Positions 46,682 through 56,057 of a stretch of 64,000 nt of DNA are shown here, one piece after another. Positions within the stretch are counted from its first letter, which is position 1; each line of letters starts with the position of its first letter. Source of the DNA: Nonlabens ulvanivorans. GTDB taxonomy: Bacteria > Bacteroidota > Bacteroidia > Flavobacteriales > Flavobacteriaceae. Both the position numbers and the translations under genes were made by a program. The notes beneath the pieces are model-generated. The model worked only from the letters and a program-made list of their open reading frames with translations. It did no database searches and was not told the DNA's origin. The stretch lies in assembly GCF_000732625.1 (NCBI RefSeq), contig NZ_JPJI01000032.1:1-64000 (forward strand), written 5' to 3'.

Positions 46682-49600
46682 TTACAATATCACCAGCTTT
46701 TCCACCTTACTGGTTTGCTGATTAGATAACGTAGACTTTACTGTTATCTTATAAATATAGACACCTTTTCCTAATCGCTGGCCAAAATCGTCTGTACCAT
46801 CCCATGTAATTTCTCTAGAGGTAAAACCAGTCGTCGTCACTGACTGATTCTTACTCCAAATAACTTTCCCAGAAATAGTCATTACTTGTATTTGAACATT
46901 TAATGGCTCAAATGGCTTATTATGATTGAACCAAAACTCTGTATAAGTAGTAAATGGATTAGGATAATTAAGGACACGTTCTAGTTTAATACCGTCATTT
47001 TCTGCAACAATGAATTGTATTTCTTGTTCTGCAGAGTTATTGTAGGTATCCCAAGCTTTTAATTTTAAGGTATGCAATCCAGGCTCTAAATCTCTAAGTG
47101 GAAAATAAACCTGACCACGAGCAAAGTTATCTACGTCTGCCTCATAATAATCATTAAGTATAAAGGGATCTACATCATTACCGTCTAATGTTGCAGTAAT
47201 ATCATGACCTATACCACTAGATGTGTTAATCCCATTATCATCACTTAAAAAAGCTAAAATAAATGGATTTTCATCTGTAATTCCACCATTCACAAAATTA
47301 GTATCATTCATATACAAGTCAATCTCAGGACCTATATCATCGGCAGGAGCGGCTGTATTAACTCCACCTATGCGAACATCTAAGTTATAACCATTTTTAT
47401 CTTCTTGAACACCATCCCTTTTTGCATAAAAAGAGATCCTACCATTACCTATAGGAACCTGAGTATCGAGCGGCATTACAAAATTTACATCAAAAACACC
47501 ATTTGTTACCGTAGCCTGACCTCTAAAAAGAACCTCGCCTTGCTGCTTAAAATCTAAAAGAATTAATTGACCCGTCGAATCTCTAGCATCATCATTCCCC
47601 AAGGTAGTGCGATCAATTTCTTTATCAAAAACAGTCACTGAAACCTCACCATTATAATTAGGTATTAAATTCCCCTGTAAATCGTGCACCTCTCCACTTA
47701 ACACAACAGGATCTAGCGCTCTTAACACATCAGTATTACTTGCTATAGGATTTCCATTAACGGCAGTTAATACAACATTAGGATCTGGTATTGCAAGTTT
47801 TAAGGCTGGATCACCTATAAACGCAACAACTCTTCTGGTTGCATCATTATTAAGCGCCGGATCTACTTTGGCAAGCCTAAGAGATTCGGCCATTGAAATA
47901 GCTTGTGCGTTATTATATGAAAACAAATATTGATCTAGAGTACGATTTAAGGTGACTCCAGTAGAAATAAAGATTAATCGATTAGTAGCTACTAAACCTA
48001 TCGCACCACCATCTGGATTAAGATATACTTTTTCCCCACCACTAGGTCTTAAAGGATTATCAAATCTTGTAAACTCACAAGTTACAGTTATGAACAACGG
48101 TAAATTATTTGGATTACGTAAATTTTCAACAGATGACTGTGTCACAATAAACTCTTGAGCAAGGCCATCTTCATTCCCATGACCAAAATAATTAATCACT
48201 AACGAACCTCTTTCAAAAGCATTTTTCACAGCTTCCTCTACGTCTGGATACCTAAAACCACCAGCTGTACTCAATTGCTGATAACTATCCATCATTATTT
48301 TACGCACATTATAATCTGGCCTGTTCAATTCTATTTGATCAGCAAGATCATTTACATTAACCTGAAGATTACTATCTGTTTGCGGATCATCGATATCATC
48401 TCCTATTAACACAACATCATTGCGCCATCTTTCAAAAGCTGGCTGCGCAGTATAGCTTACAACTTTATCAACCATTTCCCTCGCTTCTGTGATATCGGTA
48501 ACAATCATGCGTCCTACCGCCAAATCCATCAAGTTATTAGTAGCTACATTTCCTTCATTAGGATTCATGTATGTAAAAAAATCATCTGTCACATAAGACT
48601 GTGTAAGTGACGTGGCCTCAGCCGTTAGAAATGAAGGAACAATATTTTCTCTTACAGAAATACGATTTTTATAATCAAAACTAGCGTCACCAAACATATT
48701 TAAATACTTCACTCTATTTGCAGGGCTAGAAGCATTATCATAAACATATTTTACAAAATTTCTGATTGCTGCAATATCCTGTTCTCCTTCAGAAAACTCA
48801 TTATAGATATCTGAAAGAGTCACAACTTTAGTATTTAAGTTACTAGAAGTAATGTGGTAATTTGCAAGTCTTTGGGCTTCACTTTCAAGAAATGATGGAG
48901 TAATAATTAAATAATCTATATCCTTAAAATTTCCGTTGCTATCAATAAAAATGGTTCCTTTCAAGTTCTGATTTGCTACTCGTCTATTTGAAACTGAGAT
49001 AGGATTAAAAAAATCATTATTATCCACGACAATGTATTCCTTTACCTCACCACCGTTATCTACAAAAGAAAAATTAGCATCACTAGTATTGTTCAAAACG
49101 GTCGTGACATTATAAGGATCTGATATATTCCAAACTTCAGAAATGCTAGTAGCGTTAGAAAACTGAAATTGCACAACTCCAGGCTGTAAAGCAGCTTCTG
49201 TATTTCTAAACCTATATGACTCACCTATCCCTACTAAAGATTGAGGCACCTCTAACTCTATATAATCTAGATAGCCTTCGGCACCAGGATTTCCAGAATT
49301 TTCAAAAGTAATTTTCACATCAACATCATCACTAGTAACATTAATATTATTTGCAATCAATTGTCCTCTTCTTGAAACCAAAGTATTAACACCTGCTAAA
49401 CCAAAATGACCTATAGTTCCCGCAGACACGCCATTAACCTCACAAGTAAAAGAACTACCAATGTCTGATATGGCACCTGTCACTACTTTTAAACTTGCTG
49501 GTCTTGAACCTATCACATTGTTAAATTCAAATTCAAAAGTCTGTTCTGGCTCAAAATCAAAACGTTCACCATACCATATGCGACCTATTTGCCCTATATT

Positions 49601-50518
49601 TCTTTCATCAATTTCATGATGTTGTCTAGCGTGAAAATAATCATAGGTAATTGCAGGAGTACCCATAGGTTGTACAAAAGGCAAAATACGTTTACCATTA
49701 CCTGAACTTATAGTTATATAATAAAATGATTCATCCGTATAAGGATTAATATGACTATCGTTTTCCAAGATATATTCAGAGTTAGCGGCCGTGGCATAAA
49801 ATAAAATTTCATCGCCACTATCAAAACTACCATCATTTTCACCTCGCACACTAATTGCAATCTCCGCAGGATCATAAGCCACAGTTTGAGAATTTACTAA
49901 AGGCAATGATGGACCACCATTTCCATAAACTTTAATCGTACGAGGATCAATATCACTCACATTTATACCTAGACCACTTAAAAAAGACCTGGTGATTCTA
50001 TGCACACCCGTATTCTCTACTTTAAAGCGGAACCATTCACCTGATGTAAGCAAAGAGTTCCCATAATTAGTAGATTTAGTAGTAAATATTGGTTCTCCAT
50101 CTGTAAAAAATGGAGTAAAAGATACAACCTTACGATATTGATTTCCATCCTTGAATATAGGAGACACTCTTATTTGTGCATAATTACGCTTTCGCGAAAG
50201 CGCATTTCTTAAACTATACTGCAATCCATCAACAATAAATTCTTTATCCAGATCTGCAAGTTCACTGTTTGATAAGACCTCTGTTTGTAAATTCTCTAAA
50301 ACCAAACTTGATTCATTAACCAAAGATGAAGTCTCAATAGACTTAGAAAACCAAATTTGAGAACCATTAAACTGATATCCATTTTCAAAATACGGAACTA
50401 AAACCGTATAATCACCAATCGACTGTTTTAAAGCAGGCTGCCATTTCAACTCTTCTTTCTGGCCTTGAGCCATTAGTAAAAGGGGAAAACTAACAATTAT
50501 TAAAAAAATATATCTCAT
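46682..50518 (-). CDS. porU: type IX secretion system sortase PorU
   Basis: 1278 residues from ATG at 50518 (TTG one codon upstream). Signal peptide MRYIFLIIVSFPLLLMAQ. Gingipain-type C25 peptidase domain around residues 520-900 with the catalytic His in NYFGHGNEDG (~784) and catalytic Cys in FITVTCEFTRFD (~815). The C-terminal ~95 residues form a type IX-like Ig domain (LNYPNPFTTYTEFWFNHN ... GKGVYIYKITVKS). PorU removes the sorting domain of cargo proteins and attaches them to the surface. Peptide LSRK near residue 108 is encoded by a perfect palindrome copy. Divergent from gldJ. Confidence 0.95.
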   Translation of the reverse strand: MRYIFLIIVSFPLLLMAQGQKEELKWQPALKQSIGDYTVLVPYFENGYQFNGSQIWFSKSIETSSLVNESSLVLENLQTEVLSNSELADLDKEFIVDGLQYSLRNALSRKRNYAQIRVSPIFKDGNQYRKVVSFTPFFTDGEPIFTTKSTNYGNSLLTSGEWFRFKVENTGVHRITRSFLSGLGINVSDIDPRTIKVYGNGGPSLPLVNSQTVAYDPAEIAISVRGENDGSFDSGDEILFYATAANSEYILENDSHINPYTDESFYYITISSGNGKRILPFVQPMGTPAITYDYFHARQHHEIDERNIGQIGRIWYGERFDFEPEQTFEFEFNNVIGSRPASLKVVTGAISDIGSSFTCEVNGVSAGTIGHFGLAGVNTLVSRRGQLIANNINVTSDDVDVKITFENSGNPGAEGYLDYIELEVPQSLVGIGESYRFRNTEAALQPGVVQFQFSNATSISEVWNISDPYNVTTVLNNTSDANFSFVDNGGEVKEYIVVDNNDFFNPISVSNRRVANQNLKGTIFIDSNGNFKDIDYLIITPSFLESEAQRLANYHITSSNLNTKVVTLSDIYNEFSEGEQDIAAIRNFVKYVYDNASSPANRVKYLNMFGDASFDYKNRISVRENIVPSFLTAEATSLTQSYVTDDFFTYMNPNEGNVATNNLMDLAVGRMIVTDITEAREMVDKVVSYTAQPAFERWRNDVVLIGDDIDDPQTDSNLQVNVNDLADQIELNRPDYNVRKIMMDSYQQLSTAGGFRYPDVEEAVKNAFERGSLVINYFGHGNEDGLAQEFIVTQSSVENLRNPNNLPLFITVTCEFTRFDNPLRPSGGEKVYLNPDGGAIGLVATNRLIFISTGVTLNRTLDQYLFSYNNAQAISMAESLRLAKVDPALNNDATRRVVAFIGDPALKLAIPDPNVVLTAVNGNPIASNTDVLRALDPVVLSGEVHDLQGNLIPNYNGEVSVTVFDKEIDRTTLGNDDARDSTGQLILLDFKQQGEVLFRGQATVTNGVFDVNFVMPLDTQVPIGNGRISFYAKRDGVQEDKNGYNLDVRIGGVNTAAPADDIGPEIDLYMNDTNFVNGGITDENPFILAFLSDDNGINTSSGIGHDITATLDGNDVDPFILNDYYEADVDNFARGQVYFPLRDLEPGLHTLKLKAWDTYNNSAEQEIQFIVAENDGIKLERVLNYPNPFTTYTEFWFNHNKPFEPLNVQIQVMTISGKVIWSKNQSVTTTGFTSREITWDGTDDFGQRLGKGVYIYKITVKSTLSNQQTSKVEKLVIL
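50187..50202. repeat. CGCTTTCGCGAAAGCG palindrome, perfect, in coding DNA
   Basis: All 16 bases match, with A/T on both sides. Read on the minus strand as LSRK near the N-terminus of PorU. Confidence 0.9.
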
Positions 50519-50628
50519 CAAACCGATAACGTCTATTTATAAAATCTAGTATAAAAAATAAAAACTTAAAAAAATGTGAACACTCATGAAATAAACGGCA
50601 TTCAAGCTCGTTTAAAAACATGGAACGA

Positions 50629-50636
50629 CAAATGTA
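50629..50636 (-). promoter_or_regulatory. candidate -7 element of porU-porV-cdd
   Basis: Minus-strand TACATTTG fits TAnnTTTG, about 110 bases upstream of the porU ATG. The -33 side is weak. Confidence 0.4.
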
Positions 50637-50658
50637 ATGGGAATATTAACAATTTATG

Positions 50659-50688
50659 CTTTTGGTTTTCTCCGAAGTTGTTATATTG
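50659..50688 (+). promoter_or_regulatory. candidate promoter of gldJ
   Basis: TTTTGG (50660-50665) and TATATTG (50682-50688) are 16 bases apart, ~30 bases upstream of the gldJ ATG. The -7 box departs from TAnnTTTG, so confidence is low. Confidence 0.3.
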
Positions 50689-50717
50689 CGAGACATTTTT
50701 CAAAATAATATCTTAAA

Positions 50718-52409
50718 ATGAAGAAGTACTTTGCATTAAAAGCAGTATTTACACTAATCGCTGGTGTGGCACTAGTGAGCTGTGGTGGTGGTGGAAACGA
50801 TTATTCTAGCACATCTCGAGGAACTGGATGGGACGTTACCGGTAAAAACGGTGGTTTTGAATTAAATACTAAATACAAGGAGCAGGAAACTGGACCAGGA
50901 TTAGTATTTGTTGAAGGAGGAACATTCACAATGGGACGTGTAAAAGATGATCCTATGCATGATTGGAACAACACTCCTAACCAGCAACACGTTCAGTCGT
51001 TCTATATAGACGAAACTGAAGTTACTAATGGTATGTATCTTGAGATGCTAGATTGGATAAAAGGTGTATTCCCTCCAGAAGATGAAGAATATCGTAATAT
51101 TTACAATGGTGCGGTACCTGACACTCTAGTATGGAGAAACCGTTTAGGATTCAATGAAGAGATGACTAAGAATTACTTACGTCACCCTGCATACCAAAAC
51201 TACCCAGTAGTAGGTGTGACTTGGATTCAAGCTGTTGAATTTTCAGAATGGAGAACAGATCGTGTAAATGAATTAATTCTTAATCAAGAAGGATTTACTT
51301 CTAAAGATGCTTTAGCTAATCAAGAAGCTGGATCTACATTCAGCACTGAGACCTATTTAAATGCGCCTACTCTAGCTTATGGAGGAGATGACGAAAAGAC
51401 TCGTGGAGGTAAAAGAAGTGAATCATTAGAAAAAAGAAAAACACAAAAAGCTGCAAAGCAAGGTGAAGGTGGCGGCGAGGCATCTGGACTTTACGTAACT
51501 CGTAAAGACGGTATTATTTTACCTGGATACAGACTACCTACCGAAGCAGAATGGGAATATGCAGCACTTGCTGAAGTTTCTCAAAGAGAATATAACGCTT
51601 ATCGTGGTAGAAAGAAATACCCATGGGATGGTCAGTATACTCGTAGCGGTAAGAGACAGACTCGTGGAGACCACATGGCAAACTTTAAGCAAGGTGATGG
51701 AGATTATGGTGGTATCGCAGGATGGAGTGATGATGGAGCAGATATTACTGCTGAAGTTATGACTTATGAACCTAATGAATTTGGTGTATACGACATGGCT
51801 GGTAACGTTTCTGAATGGGTAGCTGATGTTTATCGTCCAATCGTTGATGATGAATTTAATGACTTTAATTACTATCGTGGTAACCAATACACAAAAAATA
51901 AAATTGGTGCTGATGGTATGATTGCTGTCGTAGAAGCTGACTCAATCGTTTATGACACTTTAAGTAATGGTAAAACTATCGCTAGAGCATTACCTGGTGA
52001 AATCCAACAGGTAGAAGTTGATGAAAACGAAACTTATTTAAGAACAAACTTTGACAGAAGTGACAACCGTGACTTCCGTGATGGTGACCGTCGTTCTTCT
52101 AAGTATTTTGACAACACTGATCAATTAGAAGATAACAAAAGAATGTATGATTCTCCATTGCACACAGTGGACTCTGATTCCTTAGGTACTTTAGACAGAC
52201 AATACGATCAAGAAAACACTCGTACAACACTCATCGATAACGAAGTTCGTGTTATCAAAGGTGGTTCATGGAGAGATAGAGCTTATTGGTTAGATCCTGC
52301 ATCCCGCAGATTCTATCCACAAGACATGGCAAAAGATGACCTAGGTTTCCGATGCGCAATGTCACGTGTAGGTTCTAAATCAAAGAAAAACAAAAGACCT
52401 CGTAATTAA
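50718..52409 (+). CDS. gldJ: gliding motility lipoprotein GldJ
   Basis: 563 residues. Lipoprotein signal MKKYFALKAVFTLIAGVALVSC with C22. The body is a formylglycine-generating-enzyme/SUMF1 fold: FVEGGTFTMGRVKDD near residue 70, YIDETEVTNGMYLEM, YPVVGVTWIQAVEFSEWR, GYRLPTEAEWEYAA, FGVYDMAGNVSEWVADVY and RVIKGGSWRDRAYWLDPASRRF. GldJ is required for gliding and type IX secretion in Flavobacterium; it is a structural homologue, not an active sulfatase-modifier. An insert rich in Lys/Arg at ~225-255 (RGGKRSESLEKRKTQKAAK) breaks the fold. Divergent from porU, ended by a strong terminator. Confidence 0.93.
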   Translation: MKKYFALKAVFTLIAGVALVSCGGGGNDYSSTSRGTGWDVTGKNGGFELNTKYKEQETGPGLVFVEGGTFTMGRVKDDPMHDWNNTPNQQHVQSFYIDETEVTNGMYLEMLDWIKGVFPPEDEEYRNIYNGAVPDTLVWRNRLGFNEEMTKNYLRHPAYQNYPVVGVTWIQAVEFSEWRTDRVNELILNQEGFTSKDALANQEAGSTFSTETYLNAPTLAYGGDDEKTRGGKRSESLEKRKTQKAAKQGEGGGEASGLYVTRKDGIILPGYRLPTEAEWEYAALAEVSQREYNAYRGRKKYPWDGQYTRSGKRQTRGDHMANFKQGDGDYGGIAGWSDDGADITAEVMTYEPNEFGVYDMAGNVSEWVADVYRPIVDDEFNDFNYYRGNQYTKNKIGADGMIAVVEADSIVYDTLSNGKTIARALPGEIQQVEVDENETYLRTNFDRSDNRDFRDGDRRSSKYFDNTDQLEDNKRMYDSPLHTVDSDSLGTLDRQYDQENTRTTLIDNEVRVIKGGSWRDRAYWLDPASRRFYPQDMAKDDLGFRCAMSRVGSKSKKNKRPRN

Positions 52410-52436
52410 TTCTGCGAATCTTTATAAATTAAAAAG

Positions 52437-52464
52437 AAGCCCTTATTTTTAAGGGCTTTTTTTA
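52437..52464 (+). terminator. gldJ terminator
   Basis: AGCCCTTA (52438-52445) pairs with TAAGGGCT (52450-52457) around a short T-loop, followed by TTTTTT. It ends 13 bases before the murF ATG. Confidence 0.85.
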
Positions 52465-52476
52465 TGCATTACTTTT

Positions 52477-53730
52477 ATGAAGGAATTATACCAAATATTC
52501 TTAACCAGCAATGGCGTTCAGACTGATACTCGTAAGATAATTGACGGTCAATTATTCTATGCCTTATCAGGGGAGAACTTCGACGGTAATACTTATGTAG
52601 AACAAGCTTTAAGCAAAGGAGCTATCCATGCAGTTTCCAGCGATCTGAAATGGGAGAACGACTCTAGAGTCACTGTTGTAAAAGACACTTTAAAAAACCT
52701 ACAACAATTAGCAACTTACCATAGAAAAAAAATAAACATACCCATTCTCTCTCTAACAGGTAGCAATGGAAAAACAACAACCAAAGAGTTAATCATATCA
52801 GTTTTGCGCCAGCAATTTAATGTTAAAGGAACTGCAGGCAACCTTAACAATCATATAGGCGTTCCATTAACTCTTTTAAGTTTTAATGAGTCTACAGACA
52901 TAGGTATTGTAGAAATGGGAGCTAATCATTTAAAAGAAATTGAAACTCTCTCTAACATCACCTTACCCGATTATGGCTTGATAACTAATTACGGTAAAGC
53001 ACATTTAGAAGGTTTCGGTAGTGAAGAAAATATAAGAATAGGCAAAAGCGAATTGTTTGAACACTTGAGGAAACATAACAAAACAGCGATTGTAGGTCAC
53101 TGGGACAAAGAACAATTAAAAAGATCTAAAGGAATCGAGCGTTTTTTAACAAGTAGCGATAGTAAGCTTATCAAAGCTGAGCCCTACATCAGTCTAGAAT
53201 TTGAAGGCAAACAATGCGACACACAGTTAGTAGGTGAATACAATTATCACAACATGCTACTCGCTGCTGCAGTAGGTCAAATTTTTAACATGAGTACGAC
53301 TAACATAATAAAAGGGCTCGCTCATTACACACCTAATAACAATAGATCTCAGATCATACAAAAAGGAAATCTTAAAATAATACTAGACGCATACAATGCA
53401 AACCCTAGCAGCATGGTTGTTGCTTTAAAAAACCTAAGTAAACAATCAGAACGTAAAAAAATAGCCATTCTGGGCGATATGTTTGAATTGGGGACATACT
53501 CGACGACAGAACATCAAAATATTGCTGAGTTAACACAACAGCTTCAAATAGACCAAACTTATTTAATTGGTGAGGCCTTTTCAAAAGTAAACTGTGAACA
53601 AGCTCAATTATTTGAAAACCTCGAGAATTTTAATAAGCAGTTTAACATTGACAAAACACAAGAATCTGTACTACTTATAAAAGGATCTAGAGGCATGGCA
53701 TTAGAACGGATATTAGAGATAATTAAGTAG
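52477..53730 (+). CDS. murF: UDP-N-acetylmuramoyl-tripeptide--D-alanyl-D-alanine ligase
   Basis: 417 residues. Mur ligase with N-domain (1-~85), central ATPase with LTGSNGKTTTKE (93-104) and EMGANHLKEI (~148-157), and C-domain with ILDAYNANPSSM and AILGDMFELG. The N-terminal TSNGVQTDTRKI and YALSGENFDGNTY motifs bind the UDP-MurNAc substrate. It adds D-Ala-D-Ala to the peptidoglycan precursor in the cytoplasm. It starts only 13 bases after the gldJ terminator. It stands apart from other mur genes here. Confidence 0.95.
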   Translation: MKELYQIFLTSNGVQTDTRKIIDGQLFYALSGENFDGNTYVEQALSKGAIHAVSSDLKWENDSRVTVVKDTLKNLQQLATYHRKKINIPILSLTGSNGKTTTKELIISVLRQQFNVKGTAGNLNNHIGVPLTLLSFNESTDIGIVEMGANHLKEIETLSNITLPDYGLITNYGKAHLEGFGSEENIRIGKSELFEHLRKHNKTAIVGHWDKEQLKRSKGIERFLTSSDSKLIKAEPYISLEFEGKQCDTQLVGEYNYHNMLLAAAVGQIFNMSTTNIIKGLAHYTPNNNRSQIIQKGNLKIILDAYNANPSSMVVALKNLSKQSERKKIAILGDMFELGTYSTTEHQNIAELTQQLQIDQTYLIGEAFSKVNCEQAQLFENLENFNKQFNIDKTQESVLLIKGSRGMALERILEIIK

Positions 53731-53786
53731 ATTTAAAAAAAAATGAAAATAATTAGCAAAAAGCTTTTTACAAAAATAAAATTATG

Positions 53787-53794
53787 TAAATTTG
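53787..53794 (+). promoter_or_regulatory. candidate -7 element of tRNA-Phe
   Basis: TAAATTTG fits TAnnTTTG and lies 19 bases upstream of the mature tRNA. No clear -33 element. Confidence 0.45.
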
Positions 53795-53813
53795 CCACCG
53801 CTTTAGAGCAAAA

Positions 53814-53886
53814 GGTACCTTAGCTCAGTTGGTAGAGCAATGGACTGAAAATCCATGTGTCCCTGGTTCGATTCCTGGAGGTACCA
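53814..53886 (+). tRNA. tRNA-Phe (GAA anticodon)
   Basis: 73 bases. Acceptor GGTACCT / AGGTACC pairs perfectly. The anticodon stem ATGGA/TCCAT encloses CTGAAAA, giving GAA. T arm is CCCTGGTTCGATTCCTGGA. Confidence 0.96.
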
Positions 53887-53888
53887 CA

Positions 53889-53915
53889 AAAGGCTGTCTG
53901 TTTTAGACAGCCTTT
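53889..53915 (+). terminator. tRNA-Phe terminator
   Basis: Perfect 11-bp arms (AAAGGCTGTCT / AGACAGCCTTT) around GTTTT, followed by T-run, just after tRNA-Phe. It separates tRNA-Phe from the following tRNA-Val. Confidence 0.88.
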
Positions 53916-53971
53916 TTTGTTTTCTATAACTTTATTATTACAAAGTCAGTTTATATTTATCACCTTAAAAT

Positions 53972-54046
53972 GTGGGATTAGCTCAGTTGGTTTAGAGCGT
54001 TACGTTGACATCGTAAAGGTCACTGGTTCGAATCCAGTATTTCACA
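53972..54046 (+). tRNA. tRNA-Val (GAC anticodon)
   Basis: 75 bases. Acceptor GTGGGAT / ATTTCAC pairs with G-U wobbles. Anticodon stem TTACG/CGTAA with loop TTGACAT gives GAC. T arm is ACTGGTTCGAATCCAGT. The coaX ATG follows after only 13 bases, with no terminator between. Confidence 0.94.
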
Positions 54047-54059
54047 CAACTTTATATAT

Positions 54060-54791
54060 ATGATATTAGTTATAGACATAGGCAACACTTCGATTAAAAT
54101 CGCTGCAACGGATAACTATAAAATCATTTCTTACCAGAGAACAACTGAGATCGATTTCATTAATGACTGTAAAAGTGTTATCACACAATTTCCGCAAATA
54201 AAAAACGCAGCCCTATGCCAAGTAGGTAGAATCAATCTAGACAAAATCAAACAGTTAGAAAAGCTAGTGTCTGTTTTCAAGATTGAGAACCACATTAAAC
54301 TACCTTTTACAAATCTGTATCAATCAACAACTTTAGGAAATGACAGAATAGCACTAGTATCTGGAGCAATTTCGAGAATTGAAAAAGAAGAAAGTTGCTT
54401 AATAATCGACGCAGGGACCTGCGTGACCTATGACTACATTGATAAGAATTTAAACTATCACGGCGGTGCAATTTCACCAGGTTTAAGATTACGTTATGAA
54501 TCACTTCATAATTTTACAGCAAACCTTCCGTTATTAACTGCACAAACTATAGATAACTTCATTGGCAATTCTACCACAACAAGCATTCACAGTGGTGTTA
54601 TTAATGGTTTAGCACAAGAAATAAAAGGCTGCATTAGACAGTACGAACAAAAAAACAAAGACATTAAAGTTTTTATGACCGGTGGAGACGCTCAACTATT
54701 GTCAACTCAACTAAAAAGCCGTTTCTTTGCCACGCCTTTTTTGATGCTCGAGGGCATCTATTATTTATATCAATTTAATAAAGACTTATGA
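54060..54791 (+). CDS. coaX: type III pantothenate kinase
   Basis: 243 residues. ASKHA-fold motifs: DIGNTSIK (6-13), TLGNDRIALVSGA (~91-103) and IIDAGTCVTYDYID (~115-128), and the C-terminal FMTGGDA loop. It makes 4'-phosphopantothenate, the first CoA step, and does not use feedback inhibition by CoA in known CoaX proteins. It lies 13 bases after tRNA-Val and overlaps the next gene by 4 bases (ATGA), so it is the first protein of the envelope operon. Confidence 0.94.
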   Translation: MILVIDIGNTSIKIAATDNYKIISYQRTTEIDFINDCKSVITQFPQIKNAALCQVGRINLDKIKQLEKLVSVFKIENHIKLPFTNLYQSTTLGNDRIALVSGAISRIEKEESCLIIDAGTCVTYDYIDKNLNYHGGAISPGLRLRYESLHNFTANLPLLTAQTIDNFIGNSTTTSIHSGVINGLAQEIKGCIRQYEQKNKDIKVFMTGGDAQLLSTQLKSRFFATPFLMLEGIYYLYQFNKDL

Positions 54792-56038
54792 TCAGAAGTA
54801 TTTTAATCGTTTTAGTGGCATGTACTTGCTTTACAGGAATGGCACAACAGCGTACTTCATCTCCCTATTCCTTCTTTGGTTTAGGTCAACAAACCTTTAA
54901 AGGCACAATTGAAAATCGCAGTATGGGAGGAATTCGAACCTACAGTGATAGTATACATGTTAACTTACGAAATCCTGCTTCCTACGGTAATTTAAGAATT
55001 ACAACCTACACAGTTGGGGCTGTTCACACTGAGACATGGGCCGAAACAAATACGGCTAACGAAACTTATGACAATACTACTATTGAGTATGTAAGCATCG
55101 GTATTCCTGTAAGCCAAAAAGCGGCTTTCGGATTTGGACTGGTGCCTTTTCAATCTGTCGGCTATGAATTAGGAACCTTAACTGAGGATATTTACACAAA
55201 CTTCAAAGGTGAAGGAAGTCTTAACAGAGCATATTTCGGTTTTGGTTACAAACCTTTTAAAGGTTTTAACGTCGGTGGAGAGCTAAGATATAATTTTGGT
55301 CAAGAAACAAATTCTTCAAGTGTAGTTCTAGCAGATGTACAATATGGAACCAATGAACTTAATGAAACAGACTTTAGCGGTGTTTCTTATAATTTCGGGC
55401 TTCATTACAATGGTACATTTAACGATAAATATGAATTTCAAGCAAGCGCCACCTACTCTCCTGAAAGCGATATCACAGGTGACAACAACAGAACACTCTC
55501 TACAATATCATTAACCGGTCCGTCAACAGAAATCATCGTCAATTCTGAAGAGTTTGATATCCCTAGAGAAAAATTCAAATTACCTTCCGAAATCTCTTTA
55601 GGTATTGGTATAGGAGAACGATTAAAATGGTTTGCTGCTGCAGAGTACACATTACAAGGCACCAGCAGTACAACAAACAGATCCTTTGCTCCCGCTACAG
55701 CAACGTTTACAGACGCTGCCTCTTATAAATTAGGAGGATATTTCATACCTGATTACAACAGCATCTCAAGCTACTGGAAAAGAGCAACTTATCGTGCAGG
55801 AATACGGTTTGAAGAAACCGGCTTACAGCTTAATGGAGAAGACATAACTGAGTTTGGCATATCTTTTGGAATGGGTATACCTGTAGGACAAACAAGAGCC
55901 TTTTCAAATGCTAATATTGGATTAGAATACGGTCAAAGAGGAACTACATCAAATGGTTTAGTTAAAGAAGACTTCTTTAGCATTTCCCTAGGGTTATCTT
56001 TAAATGACAGATGGTTCCAGAAAAGAAAATATAATTAA
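54788..56038 (+). CDS. outer membrane beta-barrel protein, putative
   Basis: 416 residues, not matched to a named family. Signal peptide MIRSILIVLVACTCFTGMAQ. The mature part begins RTSSPYSFFGLGQQTFKGTIENRSMGGIRTYSDSIHVNLRNPASYGNL, which resembles the N-terminus of FadL/PorV-like outer membrane proteins of this phylum. Strand-like alternation with aromatic girdles continues to the C-terminus, which ends in FFSISLGLSLNDRWFQKRKYN. A lipid or hydrophobe channel is only a guess. It overlaps coaX (ATGA) and precedes the TPR protein by 19 bases. Confidence 0.75.
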   Translation: MIRSILIVLVACTCFTGMAQQRTSSPYSFFGLGQQTFKGTIENRSMGGIRTYSDSIHVNLRNPASYGNLRITTYTVGAVHTETWAETNTANETYDNTTIEYVSIGIPVSQKAAFGFGLVPFQSVGYELGTLTEDIYTNFKGEGSLNRAYFGFGYKPFKGFNVGGELRYNFGQETNSSSVVLADVQYGTNELNETDFSGVSYNFGLHYNGTFNDKYEFQASATYSPESDITGDNNRTLSTISLTGPSTEIIVNSEEFDIPREKFKLPSEISLGIGIGERLKWFAAAEYTLQGTSSTTNRSFAPATATFTDAASYKLGGYFIPDYNSISSYWKRATYRAGIRFEETGLQLNGEDITEFGISFGMGIPVGQTRAFSNANIGLEYGQRGTTSNGLVKEDFFSISLGLSLNDRWFQKRKYN

Positions 56039-56057
56039 GAACGATAAATTAAGTATT

